The notes under the pieces: model-generated
What the model was told of the DNA's origin: nothing
Database searches by the model: none
Seen by the model: the letters and a program-made list of their open reading frames with translations, nothing else
Assembly: GCF_003315635.1 (NCBI RefSeq)
Contig: NZ_PDCG01000001.1
Location: 426,144-490,143, forward strand
Reading direction: 5' to 3'
Source of the DNA: Bifidobacterium aemilianum
GTDB taxonomy: Bacteria > Actinomycetota > Actinomycetes > Actinomycetales > Bifidobacteriaceae
Length of the DNA: 64,000 nt
Position numbers and translations under genes: made by a program
In this document: positions 7,902 through 16,918 of the stretch, piece after piece
Layout of the letters: each line of letters opens with the position of its first letter
Numbering within the stretch: position 1 is the first letter of the stretch

Positions 7902-10292
7902 CTACCTGGTCTCCTCGTACCACTCACGATCTGAACCGTCTGACAGGGTCACATGACCGGTCTCGCCGGACATGTGCTTGACCCGGTGCGCGATCTCCTC
8001 ATGGCGCCCGTGGACCATGGGCCGCTGGACAGGGTTGCCCAGGTAGCCGCAGGTGCGCTTGGTCACATTGCACTTGTTGGGGTCGGAGTTGCCGCACTCA
8101 GGGCACTTGAAGCCGTCCTCAGTGGGCTCAAAGTCGCCCTCGAAACCACAAACGAAGCAGTGATCGATCGGTGTGTTGGTGCCCAGGTAGCCGATGCCGA
8201 TGTTGTAGGCGTAATCCCAGACGGCCTCCAGAGCCTTGGGGTTGGGCTGCAGGCAGGGGAACTCGCAGTAGTTGATGAAACCGCCCGAAGCCAGGTAGGG
8301 GAAATCCTTCTCGTAGTCCAGCTTCTCCATGGGGGTTGGCTGAAGCCATACCGGGTAGTGGAAGGAGTTGGTGTAGAAGTCATGGTCGGTGACACCCTCG
8401 ACCTTGCCGAACTTGGCCCGATCCATACGGTTGAAGCGGTCGGTCAGGGACTCGGCGGGAGTGGAGTAGACCGAATAGTGGTAGCCCTCGGCGGCGGACC
8501 ACTGCTTGCAGAGCTCGTTCATGCGGCGGACGATGGACAGGGCGAATTTCTTGCCTTCAGGATCCCAGGCGTGATCGCGTATCCAGTCCTTGCCGTAGAA
8601 GACCGAAGTGGTCTCGTACAGGCCGATGTAGCCCAGGGAGACGGTGGCGCGCCCGTTCTTGAAGAGGTCGTCCACATTGCCGTCGGCATCCAGCCGCCCG
8701 AAGGCACCAAAGCGGAAGAGGGTGGGGGCGTTGACCGGGGTGGCCTCCTTGCAGCGCTTGATGCGGAAGGCCAGGGCCTCGTGGGCAATATCCATCCGCT
8801 CATTGAAGATCTTCCAGAAGCGGTCCTTGTCACCGTGGGATTCCAAGGCGATGCGGGGAATGTTGACCGACACCACGCCCAGGTTCATGCGGCCGTCTTC
8901 CTCATCCTCGCCGGTCTCGGGGTTGATCCAGCCCTGCAGGAAGGAGCGGCAGCCCATGGGGGCCTTGAAGGAACCGGTGATCTTGACGATGTTCTCATAG
9001 AAGACCACATCGGGGTACATGCGCTTGGTGGAGCACTCCAGGGCCAGCTGCTTCATGTCGTAGTTGGGGTCACCCTCGTCGGCGTTGATGCCGTGCTTGA
9101 TGGTGAAGACCAGCTTGGGGAAGATGGCCGTGTGGCGGTCCTTTCCCAGGCCGCGGATGCGGTTGAGGAGGATGGCCCGCTGAATCTCCCGGGCGAACCA
9201 GGAGGTGCCCAGGCCGAAGCCCACGGTGACAAAGGGGGTCTGGCCGTTGGAGACACGGTTGGAGTTGATCTGGTACTCCATGGTCTGCATGGCGTCGTAG
9301 ATGGCCTTGCGGGTCATGATCTTGGCGTAGATCTCGCGCAGCTGCTCCAGTTCGGAGGCGGAGGTGTCGAAGGCCTCGTCGGCCGGCAGGGGCTCGCGGT
9401 CATCGAAGTGGAGGTTGTCGGGCTCCTGGGACTTGAGGCCGTTGACCATGTTTCTGGCTGCCTCCACGGGGGTGGAGTCGGGAATCATGGCCCGGGCCAT
9501 TTTCAGATTCTTGTCGTAGTCGCGCTTGGCGTAGGTCTCGAGCATCTCGTCGGCGCGGTTGACGGTCTGGCCGCCGTACTGGGCCCCGGCGATATCCTTG
9601 ATGATCTGGGTGATCTGGGTCGAGGCGGTGCCGATGGACTTGGGTGAGTCCATCATGGCGTTGCCCAGCTCGAAGCCGTGCTTGAGCATGTCGCCGAAGT
9701 TGGGCAGGGAGCAATTGCTCTCGGCCGTGAAGGGTGAGTAATCGGCATCGTGGAAGTGGATGTCGCCCTTCATGTGGGCGTTGGCGACGGCATCCGGCAG
9801 CATAGAGAAGGCCGAGGCCTTGGAGACGGCACCGGCCAGGAGGTCACGCTGGGTGGCGTAGACGTTGGAGTCCTTGTTGGCGTTCTCGCGCACCAGGGAC
9901 TCGTCATGGTTGACCAGACGGGAGACGGCCTCGTTGACGTCCGTTGCCTTGGCCCGCTGGATGTCCTTGTTCAGGCGGTAGGAGGTGTAGTTGCGAGCCA
10001 CATCGTAGAAGTGCTCGTCTATCAGCCCGTGCTCGACCAGATTCTGGATGTCCTCAATCTTGGCGGGGCCGTTGTATCGGTTGCGAATCTCGGTCTCGAT
10101 CTGGGCAGCCAACTGGCTAATCATGCGCTCCTCATCGGGGCCCACGGGGGTGTTCACATCCTCGAAGGCGGACTTGACCGCGCTGATGATGTTGATCGGA
10201 TCGAACTCGACCACACGACCGTCACGCTTCTCTACGAGCACCACGTCCTGAGCGATCTTGGTCACGGGCGCATCCTGAAGCTGAGTCTCCAT
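7902..10292 (-). CDS. nrdD: Anaerobic (class III) ribonucleoside-triphosphate reductase
   Basis: NrdD reduces ribonucleoside triphosphates to deoxynucleotides under anaerobic conditions using a glycyl radical. An N-terminal ATP-cone starts near residue 17 ('VVLVEKRDGRVVEFDP'), the allosteric activity site. The C-terminus has the zinc cysteines 'CFVCGF' and 'CPECGN', then the glycyl-radical motif 'RTCGYLG' with the radical glycine near residue 749 of 796. I place the start at the internal ATG at 10292 because it has GGAAGGA five bases upstream; an in-frame start 42 bases earlier has no such site. NrdG, its activase, lies downstream. The upstream region has two NrdR-box-like sequences. It is full length, with all key residues seen, and is the only ribonucleotide reductase in the window. 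Confidence 0.95.
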   Translation of the reverse strand: METQLQDAPVTKIAQDVVLVEKRDGRVVEFDPINIISAVKSAFEDVNTPVGPDEERMISQLAAQIETEIRNRYNGPAKIEDIQNLVEHGLIDEHFYDVARNYTSYRLNKDIQRAKATDVNEAVSRLVNHDESLVRENANKDSNVYATQRDLLAGAVSKASAFSMLPDAVANAHMKGDIHFHDADYSPFTAESNCSLPNFGDMLKHGFELGNAMMDSPKSIGTASTQITQIIKDIAGAQYGGQTVNRADEMLETYAKRDYDKNLKMARAMIPDSTPVEAARNMVNGLKSQEPDNLHFDDREPLPADEAFDTSASELEQLREIYAKIMTRKAIYDAMQTMEYQINSNRVSNGQTPFVTVGFGLGTSWFAREIQRAILLNRIRGLGKDRHTAIFPKLVFTIKHGINADEGDPNYDMKQLALECSTKRMYPDVVFYENIVKITGSFKAPMGCRSFLQGWINPETGEDEEDGRMNLGVVSVNIPRIALESHGDKDRFWKIFNERMDIAHEALAFRIKRCKEATPVNAPTLFRFGAFGRLDADGNVDDLFKNGRATVSLGYIGLYETTSVFYGKDWIRDHAWDPEGKKFALSIVRRMNELCKQWSAAEGYHYSVYSTPAESLTDRFNRMDRAKFGKVEGVTDHDFYTNSFHYPVWLQPTPMEKLDYEKDFPYLASGGFINYCEFPCLQPNPKALEAVWDYAYNIGIGYLGTNTPIDHCFVCGFEGDFEPTEDGFKCPECGNSDPNKCNVTKRTCGYLGNPVQRPMVHGRHEEIAHRVKHMSGETGHVTLSDGSDREWYEETR

Positions 10293-10411
10293 CGCAATCC
10301 TTCCCTGCGGCCGGTCTAAGCCGGTCGAAACCACAGGTAATCCGCCGGTCCATACCGGCCAAACTACAATCCTGTACTTTGTGTAAGCAAGATAACTCTA
10401 TCGCAAGGTCA

Positions 10412-10427
10412 CCACAATATCTAGTCA
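10412..10427. promoter_or_regulatory. NrdR-box-like site 1
   Basis: CCACAATATCTAGTCA matches about 12 of 16 positions of the NrdR box consensus (acaCwAtATaTwGtgt, as I know it). It lies 120 bases upstream of the nrdD start. NrdR is an ATP/dATP-sensing repressor of ribonucleotide reductase genes and usually binds two boxes a whole number of helical turns apart. Confidence 0.55.
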
Positions 10428-10442
10428 ACTAGCGATGCGTTT

Positions 10443-10458
10443 TACCCAGATATAGTAC
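10443..10458. promoter_or_regulatory. NrdR-box-like site 2, overlapping a likely -10
   Basis: A weaker match (about 9 of 16), but its conserved G is exactly 31 bp from that of site 1, the three-turn spacing seen at known NrdR-controlled promoters. On the minus strand it contains TATATC, which with TTGGCA 18 bases upstream could be the nrdD promoter, so binding here would block transcription. Confidence 0.45.
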
Positions 10459-10480
10459 TTTTGGCAAAATACTGCCAAAA
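10459..10480. promoter_or_regulatory. Perfect 8-6-8 inverted repeat in nrdD/xseA gap
   Basis: TTTTGGCA and TGCCAAAA flank a six-base AT-rich spacer. The repeat overlaps the candidate -35 (TTGGCA, minus strand) of nrdD and adjoins NrdR-like site 2. It looks like an operator for a dimeric regulator other than NrdR; I cannot name it. Apart from these sites the 374-base gap between nrdD and xseA holds nothing else I recognise. Confidence 0.4.
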
Positions 10481-10666
10481 CGACAGCGGCGCGATTTATG
10501 ACACTCCGAGGAGGGGTGTGTCGGTCCTCCCCTACTCGATAATGCGAAGGGCCGCACCACCCTGACCATGCCCCCATCAAGCCTCCTTGGAAGATGATCC
10601 AGGCCGCCATAGCGGGGCGCACTCACCGGCGATGCTCATGTCCCCCTTGCAGAGGAATCTAGAGCT

Positions 10667-12010
10667 ATGCGTTTTTATCAGGAATCAGCCGCAATGGGCG
10701 GACCAGCAGCGGGCGGGCAACAACCGTCCGGGGAATCAAACGCCATGGACAGCATCTCGAATGGTCCCAAGCCACTGGACCAGCTGCCAAGGCTCGCCCG
10801 GGACACCACTGCCGAGAACCCCTGGCCGGTCAGCGTCGTCAGCCAGAAGTACCACGATGCCGTGGAACGGTGGCCAGGCGCCTGGATCGAAGGGCAGATC
10901 GTCGAGATCAACATGCGCCGGGCATCCTCCGGCTACATCACCTTGCGTGACTCCTTCGAAGAGATTTCCATATCGGTCATGGGCTTTCGCAACTTCGTGG
11001 CCCTGGCCAAGGACTTCCGCCAGGGCGACCGGGTGGTGGTCCACGGCAGACCCAACATATGGGTCAAGGCCACACGGCTGAGCTTCCAGGCCGACGACAT
11101 TCGCCGCATCGGGGCCGGTGACCTCAAGGCCCAGATCGACGAACTGCGCAAGAAGCTCAAGGGCGAAGGCCTCTTCGACGCGGACAACAAGGTGGAACTG
11201 CCGGAATTCCCCTCCTGCATCGGACTCATCTGCGCCCCCCAGGCCCGGGCCGAAGGCGACGTGATCACCAATGTCAACCTGCGTTGGCCGGCCGTGAGCT
11301 TCAAGGTGATTCATGCCCACGTCCAGGGGCCCCAATGCCCTCCCGATGTGATCGCCGCCATCCAGAAGCTGGATGCCGACCCGGATGTCGACGTCATCAT
11401 CGTGGCCCGTGGCGGCGGCAGCTTCGAGGACCTGATCGGCTTCTCCGACGAGGGCGTGGTGCGGGCCACCGCAGCCTGCCAGACCCCCATCGTCTCAGCC
11501 GTGGGCCACGAGGACGACTGGACCCTGATTGACCTGGCCTCCGACCTGCGCGCCTCCACCCCCACCGACGCCGCCAAGAAGGTGGTGCCGGACGTCCACG
11601 AGCAATGGCAGCTGATAGGGGGCGCCATCCAGGAGATGCGCATGAGGGTCAGCGCCGGTGTCGACAATGAGATTCGCTTGATTGAAGGCTATGCCAGCAG
11701 GCCCAGCCTGACCCAGCCCCAGACCATGCTGGAACCCCACCAACGCTTCATAGACCAGTCACGTCAGCAGATGCACATGGGGCTGACCCGGATCGTCGAC
11801 GACGCCGGACTGACCATCGAGAAGCTCCAGGCCAGCCTGACGGCCCTCAGCCCCCAGTCCACCCTGGACAGGGGTTACGCGGTGGTCCAGACCGCCGACG
11901 GGCATGTGCTGGACGAGGCCGGCAGGGTCAAGGCCGGCGACAGGCTCACCCTGACCCTCAGAAAGGGCGCCGTGGTGGCCAAGGCCGAAAGCGCCCTGCC
12001 AGAAGGCTAG
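10667..12010 (+). CDS. xseA: Exodeoxyribonuclease VII large subunit
   Basis: XseA is the catalytic subunit of exonuclease VII, which cuts single-stranded DNA from both ends to short oligonucleotides during repair. The N-terminal OB-fold is seen near residues 55-135 ('PWPVSVVSQ', 'EGQIVEINMRR'). The catalytic core has 'GLICAPQARAEGD' near residue 189, 'DVIIVARGGGSFEDL' near residue 242, and 'VSAVGHEDDWTLIDL' near residue 278, followed by a helical region and 'LDRGYAVV' near the end. The start shown has AGAGGAA about ten bases upstream; an ATG at 10745 would fit the usual family length better, so the first 26 residues are uncertain. xseB follows by about 80 bases on the same strand, the standard arrangement. 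Confidence 0.93.
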   Translation: MRFYQESAAMGGPAAGGQQPSGESNAMDSISNGPKPLDQLPRLARDTTAENPWPVSVVSQKYHDAVERWPGAWIEGQIVEINMRRASSGYITLRDSFEEISISVMGFRNFVALAKDFRQGDRVVVHGRPNIWVKATRLSFQADDIRRIGAGDLKAQIDELRKKLKGEGLFDADNKVELPEFPSCIGLICAPQARAEGDVITNVNLRWPAVSFKVIHAHVQGPQCPPDVIAAIQKLDADPDVDVIIVARGGGSFEDLIGFSDEGVVRATAACQTPIVSAVGHEDDWTLIDLASDLRASTPTDAAKKVVPDVHEQWQLIGGAIQEMRMRVSAGVDNEIRLIEGYASRPSLTQPQTMLEPHQRFIDQSRQQMHMGLTRIVDDAGLTIEKLQASLTALSPQSTLDRGYAVVQTADGHVLDEAGRVKAGDRLTLTLRKGAVVAKAESALPEG

Positions 12011-12092
12011 GAAGGCCAACCCAGGGCGCTTCATGCCCACCCCAATCATTCACGACCATTACAATGTTCAGCAGCACAGAGAGGCAACAATC

Positions 12093-12431
12093 ATGGCAGA
12101 GCAGGCACAGGACACCGAAGCCAAGGAAGCGAAGAAGGCCACAGGTAAGCAGGGCGGCGAGCAGCCGGCCTCGAGCCTGAGCGACAAGGAGCGGCAGGAA
12201 ATCGCCCAGATGCCCTACGAGGAGGCCCGCGACAAGCTCATTCAGGCCGTGCGCGCCTTGGAGGCCGGCGGGCTCAACCTGGACCAGTCCATGCGCCAGT
12301 GGGAGGTCGGTGAGGCCCTGGCCAAGCGGGCCCAGTCCCTCCTCAATGATGTGCGGGCCAAGCTCGACGCCGCCCAGGAGGAGCAGGCGGCCACCGCATC
12401 CACGGCCGGCACCCAGTCCAACTTGGACTAG
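12093..12431 (+). CDS. xseB: Exodeoxyribonuclease VII small subunit
   Basis: The 112-residue protein carries the XseB helical-hairpin signature near residues 50-90: 'MPYEEARDKLIQAVRALEAG' followed by 'NLDQSMRQWEVGEALAKRA'. The small subunit coats and supports XseA in exonuclease VII. The N-terminal ~40 residues are charged and low in complexity, longer than the E. coli protein (80 residues). The ATG at 12093 is preferred over an upstream one at 12033 because it has AGAGG about nine bases before it. It follows xseA and is ended by a bidirectional hairpin. Confidence 0.9.
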   Translation: MAEQAQDTEAKEAKKATGKQGGEQPASSLSDKERQEIAQMPYEEARDKLIQAVRALEAGGLNLDQSMRQWEVGEALAKRAQSLLNDVRAKLDAAQEEQAATASTAGTQSNLD

Positions 12432-12451
12432 GACCCCAGACCGACTTCGCA

Positions 12452-12488
12452 AGGGCGGTCCCGGATGATACCCACCCGGGACCGCCCT
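12452..12488. terminator. Bidirectional terminator between xseB and EEP gene
   Basis: A perfect 13-bp stem (12452-12464 with 12476-12488, AGGGCGGTCCCGG) lies between two convergent genes and can serve both. Confidence 0.8.
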
Positions 12489-12519
12489 GATGTCTTATCC
12501 AAGAAGGATTGGCATCACC

Positions 12520-13659
12520 TCAGTCCACTGCGATGGTACCCAAGAGCGCCTTATGGTCGGACCCTGCGATGCGGACCATCTCCAGTTGACCGGCGGTGAT
12601 ACCCCGGTCCAGAATCAGGTGATCGATAGCTGCGAAGGCCGGAACCCCTACCCGGTCGGCGGGCCAGGAGAGGGTGAGCCCGTGACCTGACTGAAGGGCG
12701 GCATCCTGAAACCGGTCCGCCAGCACAGACCGGAAGGGGGCATGGTCGTTACTGGCGTTGAAATCGCCCATGAGGATATAGCGTCGGTCTGTGCGCGATG
12801 TGAGCCTGGCCAGATCATCCAGCGATTGCCTCCACGCCTCCCACTGCCCCGGCGAAGGCGAGGTGGTATGAACCGAGACGAAGCGGATGGAGACCTGTCC
12901 CTCCTTGAACCTGATCGTGCCACCAGGCATAAGGGAGGCGCGGGAATCGACATCGTCATCGGCCGGCTTTGTCATCTCGGTGGCCGACCAGAGCCCGTTG
13001 CCGTATCTGCCATCGGCCGACGACACCTGGGAGTATGGCAGGTAGTCCTCAATCCCCGCCGCCTCCAGACGGTCGATGAAGGGCCTGGTCGTCTCCTGGA
13101 GGGCCAAGACCTCGACCCGCTGCTCCCGGACCAGCGCCACAATGGCCTTGGCATCAGCCCGCCCCTTGTATACATTGAAGGTCATGACCCGGGCATATGC
13201 ATCGCTGTGGTTGGCCTTGGCCTGCGATACGGCCTCCATGGCCTCCTGGGGCAGGCACTGGCCGGCCGAGAAGAAGGGATACTGCCAGTAAACCTGCACG
13301 GACAGGCACAGGATGGCCACCAGGGCAACGAACCAGCGTTTGGCACGCAGGGCCAGAATCAGAGCCAGGACCGAGGGGATGAGGAACCAGGGGGTCAGTG
13401 CCACAAGATCCGGCAGCCAGGGTAGGGCCTGAAGGTCAGCTGGCAGGAGACGGACCAGAACGGAGACCAGGCCGACTAGGGTAAGGAGGGCTGCCAGCAC
13501 GCCCAGAAGGCGGTTTCGCTGGTTCCGCCTGGGTCTCTTATCGGCGAAAGCGGCAACAGAGGACTTGGCCCCATTAGTCTTGCGCCACTTACCGGTACGG
13601 GCCCGAGGCTGAGGCCCTTTGCCTCTAACGACTCCAGCCCTGCTCACGCTCTTTGTCAT
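12520..13659 (-). CDS. Membrane-anchored endonuclease/exonuclease/phosphatase family protein
   Basis: A basic ~50-residue N-terminus precedes three hydrophobic segments (about 51-70, 84-104 and 106-124). An EEP-fold catalytic domain follows, probably outside the membrane. EEP marks seen in order are 'MTFNVYKG', 'LALQETTRP' (metal-binding Glu), 'GNGLWSATEM', 'VSVHTTSP', 'LMGDFNASNDH' and 'GSDHKALLGTI' (catalytic Asp-His). The family splits phosphodiesters in DNA, lipids or inositol phosphates; the target here is unknown. The ATG at 13659 was chosen because AAAGGG lies seven bases upstream. It faces xseB and is transcribed alone. The same domain layout is common in actinobacteria, so I am sure of the fold and unsure of the substrate. 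Confidence 0.85.
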   Translation of the reverse strand: MTKSVSRAGVVRGKGPQPRARTGKWRKTNGAKSSVAAFADKRPRRNQRNRLLGVLAALLTLVGLVSVLVRLLPADLQALPWLPDLVALTPWFLIPSVLALILALRAKRWFVALVAILCLSVQVYWQYPFFSAGQCLPQEAMEAVSQAKANHSDAYARVMTFNVYKGRADAKAIVALVREQRVEVLALQETTRPFIDRLEAAGIEDYLPYSQVSSADGRYGNGLWSATEMTKPADDDVDSRASLMPGGTIRFKEGQVSIRFVSVHTTSPSPGQWEAWRQSLDDLARLTSRTDRRYILMGDFNASNDHAPFRSVLADRFQDAALQSGHGLTLSWPADRVGVPAFAAIDHLILDRGITAGQLEMVRIAGSDHKALLGTIAVD

Positions 13660-14014
13660 CAACACCCTTTCGATTCCAACCGACCTGTCTAGGCCCATTA
13701 GCTTAATGCAGACAATCCCAGAAACGCCTCGTATACCTGAGCCGTGTCATACCATACTCGCCTTCTTACCACCTCCTTGGATTGATTAAGCCACTGAACA
13801 CACCAGAGTTGGCCTGTCCTTTGCAGGAGTGCGAAACATAATGAACGGCTTCTTGTTTAGGTTCGCCCGAATCCAGACCTTGCGCGATATCAGGACCTCT
13901 CAAGGTCATATGCCCATAGGCAAAATTCTCTTCCCGGCCTTAGGCTATAGGACATCTATGGGCATTGGGAAACCGGCATTGGCGGTGGGAAGAATCTGGG
14001 AAAGCGAGGATGAT
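13660..14014. other. Intergenic region before the tag remnant
   Basis: No gene, RNA or clear hairpin is recognised. It holds the promoter region of the divergent EEP gene and of the broken tag gene. Confidence 0.4.
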
Positions 14015-14581
14015 ATGACAGTCGCGCGGTGTGATTGGGCTCAAGACAATGTGTTGGTGATGGGCTATCATGACCATGAGTGGGGCGTCCCCGAGCTTGA
14101 TGACCGCAACTCCTTGAACTGCTGATTCTGGATGGGAAGCAGGCCGGGCTGAGCTGGCCGCTGATCCCGCTTAAGCGCTAGGCCTTCGATGTCGCTTTTG
14201 ACCACTTCGATTACCGGACCATCGCCTCCTACTCCAAGGAGAAGATCGCCGCTCTCCTAGTCGGCCCTGGCATCATCCGCAACAGGCTCAAGATCCGCCC
14301 CACCGTCAGCAACGCCCAGGCCTTCATGACCGTTCAGGACGAATTCGATTCCTTCAATAGCTACCTCTGGTCCTTCGTGGAGGGCAAGCCGACCATAGAC
14401 CACTGGGAGTCCGTCCGGGGAGGTCCCCTGCTACTCTCCCCTCTCCGACCGGGTCAGCAAGGACCTGCGCAAGCGAGGCTTCAAGTTCGTAGGCTCCACC
14501 ATCGTCTACTCCTACCTCCAAGCCACCGGTGTCCTCAACGACCACTTGACCTCCTGCTTCAAGTACTCTGGTTCGGAGTGA
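14015..14581 (+). pseudogene. tag: DNA-3-methyladenine glycosylase I, decayed
   Basis: Pieces in different frames give the Tag sequence in order: 'RCDWAQDN', 'GYHDHEWGVPELDD', 'ELLILDGKQAGLSW', 'FDVAFDHFDYRTIA', 'LVGPGIIRNRLKI', 'FNSYLWSFVEGKP' and 'LRKRGFKFVGSTIVYSYLQ'. These are Tag family motifs, including the QAGLSW and zinc-site neighbourhood. The frame is lost near 14110, an in-frame TAG sits at 14179-14181, and the frame shifts again near 14425. An intact Tag removes 3-methyladenine from alkylated DNA. A GAGGAT ribosome site remains before the ATG at 14015. At least three lesions make a functional product unlikely. Confidence 0.85.
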
Positions 14582-14705
14582 AGGCGGTCCATAGTCCGGC
14601 CCGATGACCATGCAGACACAGCGGGGTTTTCGGCCTCCAAGAGCGGATTGTCCCGACCTCCTAGGCACCTCCCACGGAGGTATCCAAGACAAGCGTCGCG
14701 ATAGT

Positions 14706-15182
14706 ATGACCTACATGAAACAAAAGGCACGGCTCAGCATCTCAGAGGTCAGCACCATCACTGGCATCAGCACCCATACCTTGCGCTACTACAGCAAAAT
14801 GGGCCTCCTCTCCTTCGTTGAGCGCGATTCCAAAGGCAGCAGGGCCTTCAAACCCATGGATCTCCTGACCTTGCAGATAATCCAGTGCCTCAAGGACACG
14901 GGTATGTCCCTCAATGAGATCAAACGGTATCTGGTTCTGGTCGATGAAGGTATGGATTCGGTCCAGGAACGCAGGAACATATTCCTGAACCGCAAAGAGG
15001 CGGTCGAAAGCGAAATCAAGAAACTGAAGAGGTCTTGGGACATCATTGACGAGAAAATTCGCTACTACGATGCCGTAATAGAAGAAGGAAGCCTGGACAC
15101 ATGGCAGGAGGAGTGGGCAGGAAAAATCGATAAACTCATGGAAAGTCACCAAGCAGGACTCACCGACGAGGATTTGCCCTAG
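14706..15182 (+). CDS. MerR family transcriptional regulator
   Basis: A 158-residue regulator with the MerR winged helix-turn-helix at residues ~10-75 ('ISEVSTITGISTHTLRYYSK', 'MGLLSF') and a C-terminal coiled coil (~80-130, 'LNRKEAVESEIKKLKRSWDI') for dimerisation. There is no cysteine set for metal sensing, so it belongs with the drug-, aldehyde- or stress-responsive MerR group, often found with aldo/keto reductases. The start at 14706 is chosen because the family motif begins ten residues later; in-frame upstream ATGs add an unrelated stretch. It lies 72 bases before the aldo/keto reductase gene on the same strand and probably controls it. Confidence 0.85.
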   Translation: MTYMKQKARLSISEVSTITGISTHTLRYYSKMGLLSFVERDSKGSRAFKPMDLLTLQIIQCLKDTGMSLNEIKRYLVLVDEGMDSVQERRNIFLNRKEAVESEIKKLKRSWDIIDEKIRYYDAVIEEGSLDTWQEEWAGKIDKLMESHQAGLTDEDLP

Positions 15183-15254
15183 AGCCGACTCCAGCTCTTA
15201 GTCTTCACATCATCCGCCCGGATTGAAAACATCAGCCTGGAAGAAAGGAATATC

Positions 15255-16073
15255 ATGAAGACACTACCCCTCACTGAGCACGTCACCATACCAATAATCG
15301 GGTTCGGCACCTACCAAATCCCACCAGAGGCAACAGGCAGGGCCGTCAGCCAAGCCATTTCCCTGGGATACAGGAGCATCGACACAGCCCAGGCATACCA
15401 CAACGAGAGGGAAGTCGGCCAGGCAGTCAAAGCAAGCGGCATTGACCGTGCGGACCTGTTCATCACCTCGAAGACCAAGACCGAAGGCTATGAGCAGACC
15501 CTGGCAAGCATAGACGACTCCCTTGGCAGGTCTGACCTTGACTACTTCGACCTCATGTTGGTCCACTGGCCGAACGGAGACAATCTCGGAACCTATCGAG
15601 CCCTTGAGGATGCCTATAAGGCCGGCAAGCTGCGGGCCATAGGTGTCAGCAATTTCAACAGTGAACAGATCGAGGACCTTTGCCAGCAGACATCCATAGC
15701 CCCCATGATCGATCAAATCGAGACAAGCATCCACTGGCAGCAGAAGAAGATGCACCCCTTCTTGGAGAGGAAGGGCATCGTCCATGAATCATGGTCACCA
15801 TTGGCGCACAGGGTTGACTCCTTGAAGGAGGAGCCGACACTGCGAGAAATCAGCGCCAATCACGGGAAATCAATCACCCAAGTGGTGCTGCGCTTCCTCA
15901 CCCAGGAGGATATCGTTGTCATACCACGCTCCACCAATCCGAAGCACATCGAGGAGAACCTGGACATCTTTGATTTCGAACTGACCGCGGACGAGATCGA
16001 CCGGGTTCGCGGACTCGACCGGTCACAGCCGGTAAGCGGCTGGCCGGAATCAATGATGCAGGAACGCTACTAA
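15255..16073 (+). CDS. Aldo/keto reductase
   Basis: A 272-residue NADPH-dependent carbonyl reductase of the 2,5-diketo-D-gluconate-reductase type, a cytosolic TIM barrel. The catalytic tetrad is complete: Asp43, Tyr48, Lys73 and His104 ('SIDTAQAYHNEREVG', 'TSKTK', 'LVHWPNGD'). The cofactor-binding end is 'VIPRSTNPKHIEENL' near residue 220. GAAAGGA precedes the ATG. The neighbours are a MerR regulator upstream and a RibD-like reductase 24 bases downstream, which suggests a small induced detoxification operon. The substrate cannot be told from sequence. Confidence 0.92.
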   Translation: MKTLPLTEHVTIPIIGFGTYQIPPEATGRAVSQAISLGYRSIDTAQAYHNEREVGQAVKASGIDRADLFITSKTKTEGYEQTLASIDDSLGRSDLDYFDLMLVHWPNGDNLGTYRALEDAYKAGKLRAIGVSNFNSEQIEDLCQQTSIAPMIDQIETSIHWQQKKMHPFLERKGIVHESWSPLAHRVDSLKEEPTLREISANHGKSITQVVLRFLTQEDIVVIPRSTNPKHIEENLDIFDFELTADEIDRVRGLDRSQPVSGWPESMMQERY

Positions 16074-16097
16074 AGAGGGCATGGATAAGGAGAAATC

Positions 16098-16790
16098 ATG
16101 GACCGCGCACAAGTAACCATTCATATGTTGGTCTCCATCGACGGGAAAATCGACGGACCCTACGAACGACAGCCGGACATCAAGCAGACCGACGCCTTCT
16201 ACAACGACGAGCTCTTCAAGCTGGGCAGTGCGAACGCCAATGGGGCCACCACGGTTGCCACTTATAATGCAAAGGGCACCCTCGACCTATCTGGCTTCAG
16301 CGAGAACGGCATCGAATACGAGGACTGGCTGCCAGACATACATGCCGATACCTGGCAGGTCAGCCTGGACCGTAAGGGACGCATGGGCTGGGAGGTCAAC
16401 TACAACGAGTATGGAGGCAGGCATAACCGGGTGATCGAAGTCGTCAGCAAGAAGGCGCCCAAAGCGTATCTGGCCTTCCTGCGGTCCATGGAGATCCCCT
16501 ATCTCATCGGCGGCGAGGAGGATCTTGACCTCGAACTGGTGCTCACCAAGCTGAAGGCGTCCTTCAATATCGACAGGCTCGTCATCAGCGGAGGTTCGAT
16601 CATCAACGGCGCCTTCCTAAAGGCAAGGCTGGTCGATCAGATCTCCCTGGTCGTCCTTCCCTACGTCAGCGGGGACTCCTCCACCAAAAGCAGCTTCGAC
16701 ACCATGGGCGAATTCATCGACGACCACTTCTCGATCTCCTCGGTCAAGCAACTCGCCGATGGCGGACTAACAATGATCTTCAGCAAGTAG
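16098..16790 (+). CDS. RibD C-terminal / dihydrofolate-reductase-like protein
   Basis: A 230-residue protein with the RibD C-terminal reductase fold, related to dihydrofolate reductase. It starts with 'HMLVSIDGKIDGPYE' and has 'RLVISGGSIINGAFLKARLV' near residues 160-178 and 'DQISLVVLPYVSG' after it, the NADPH-binding and core strands of the family. Stand-alone members reduce flavin precursors or unknown heterocycles; no riboflavin gene is nearby, so a role in riboflavin synthesis is not supported. It follows the aldo/keto reductase gene by 24 bases and is likely cotranscribed. Confidence 0.83.
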   Translation: MDRAQVTIHMLVSIDGKIDGPYERQPDIKQTDAFYNDELFKLGSANANGATTVATYNAKGTLDLSGFSENGIEYEDWLPDIHADTWQVSLDRKGRMGWEVNYNEYGGRHNRVIEVVSKKAPKAYLAFLRSMEIPYLIGGEEDLDLELVLTKLKASFNIDRLVISGGSIINGAFLKARLVDQISLVVLPYVSGDSSTKSSFDTMGEFIDDHFSISSVKQLADGGLTMIFSK

Positions 16791-16918
16791 AGCCCCATAC
16801 TCCTCACTCAGCCGCTTATGTCGTCCATTACGATGGGGAGCCGCATGCGCTTATTCATCGAACACCAGGCCTGCAAATCCTATGCACTGCGATCGTCAGC
16901 AGCAACATCATAAGGACG

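Noticed and set aside
7953..9647. A 564-codon open frame on the plus strand
   Set aside because: It is antisense to nrdD, whose motifs are complete; the product is low in complexity.
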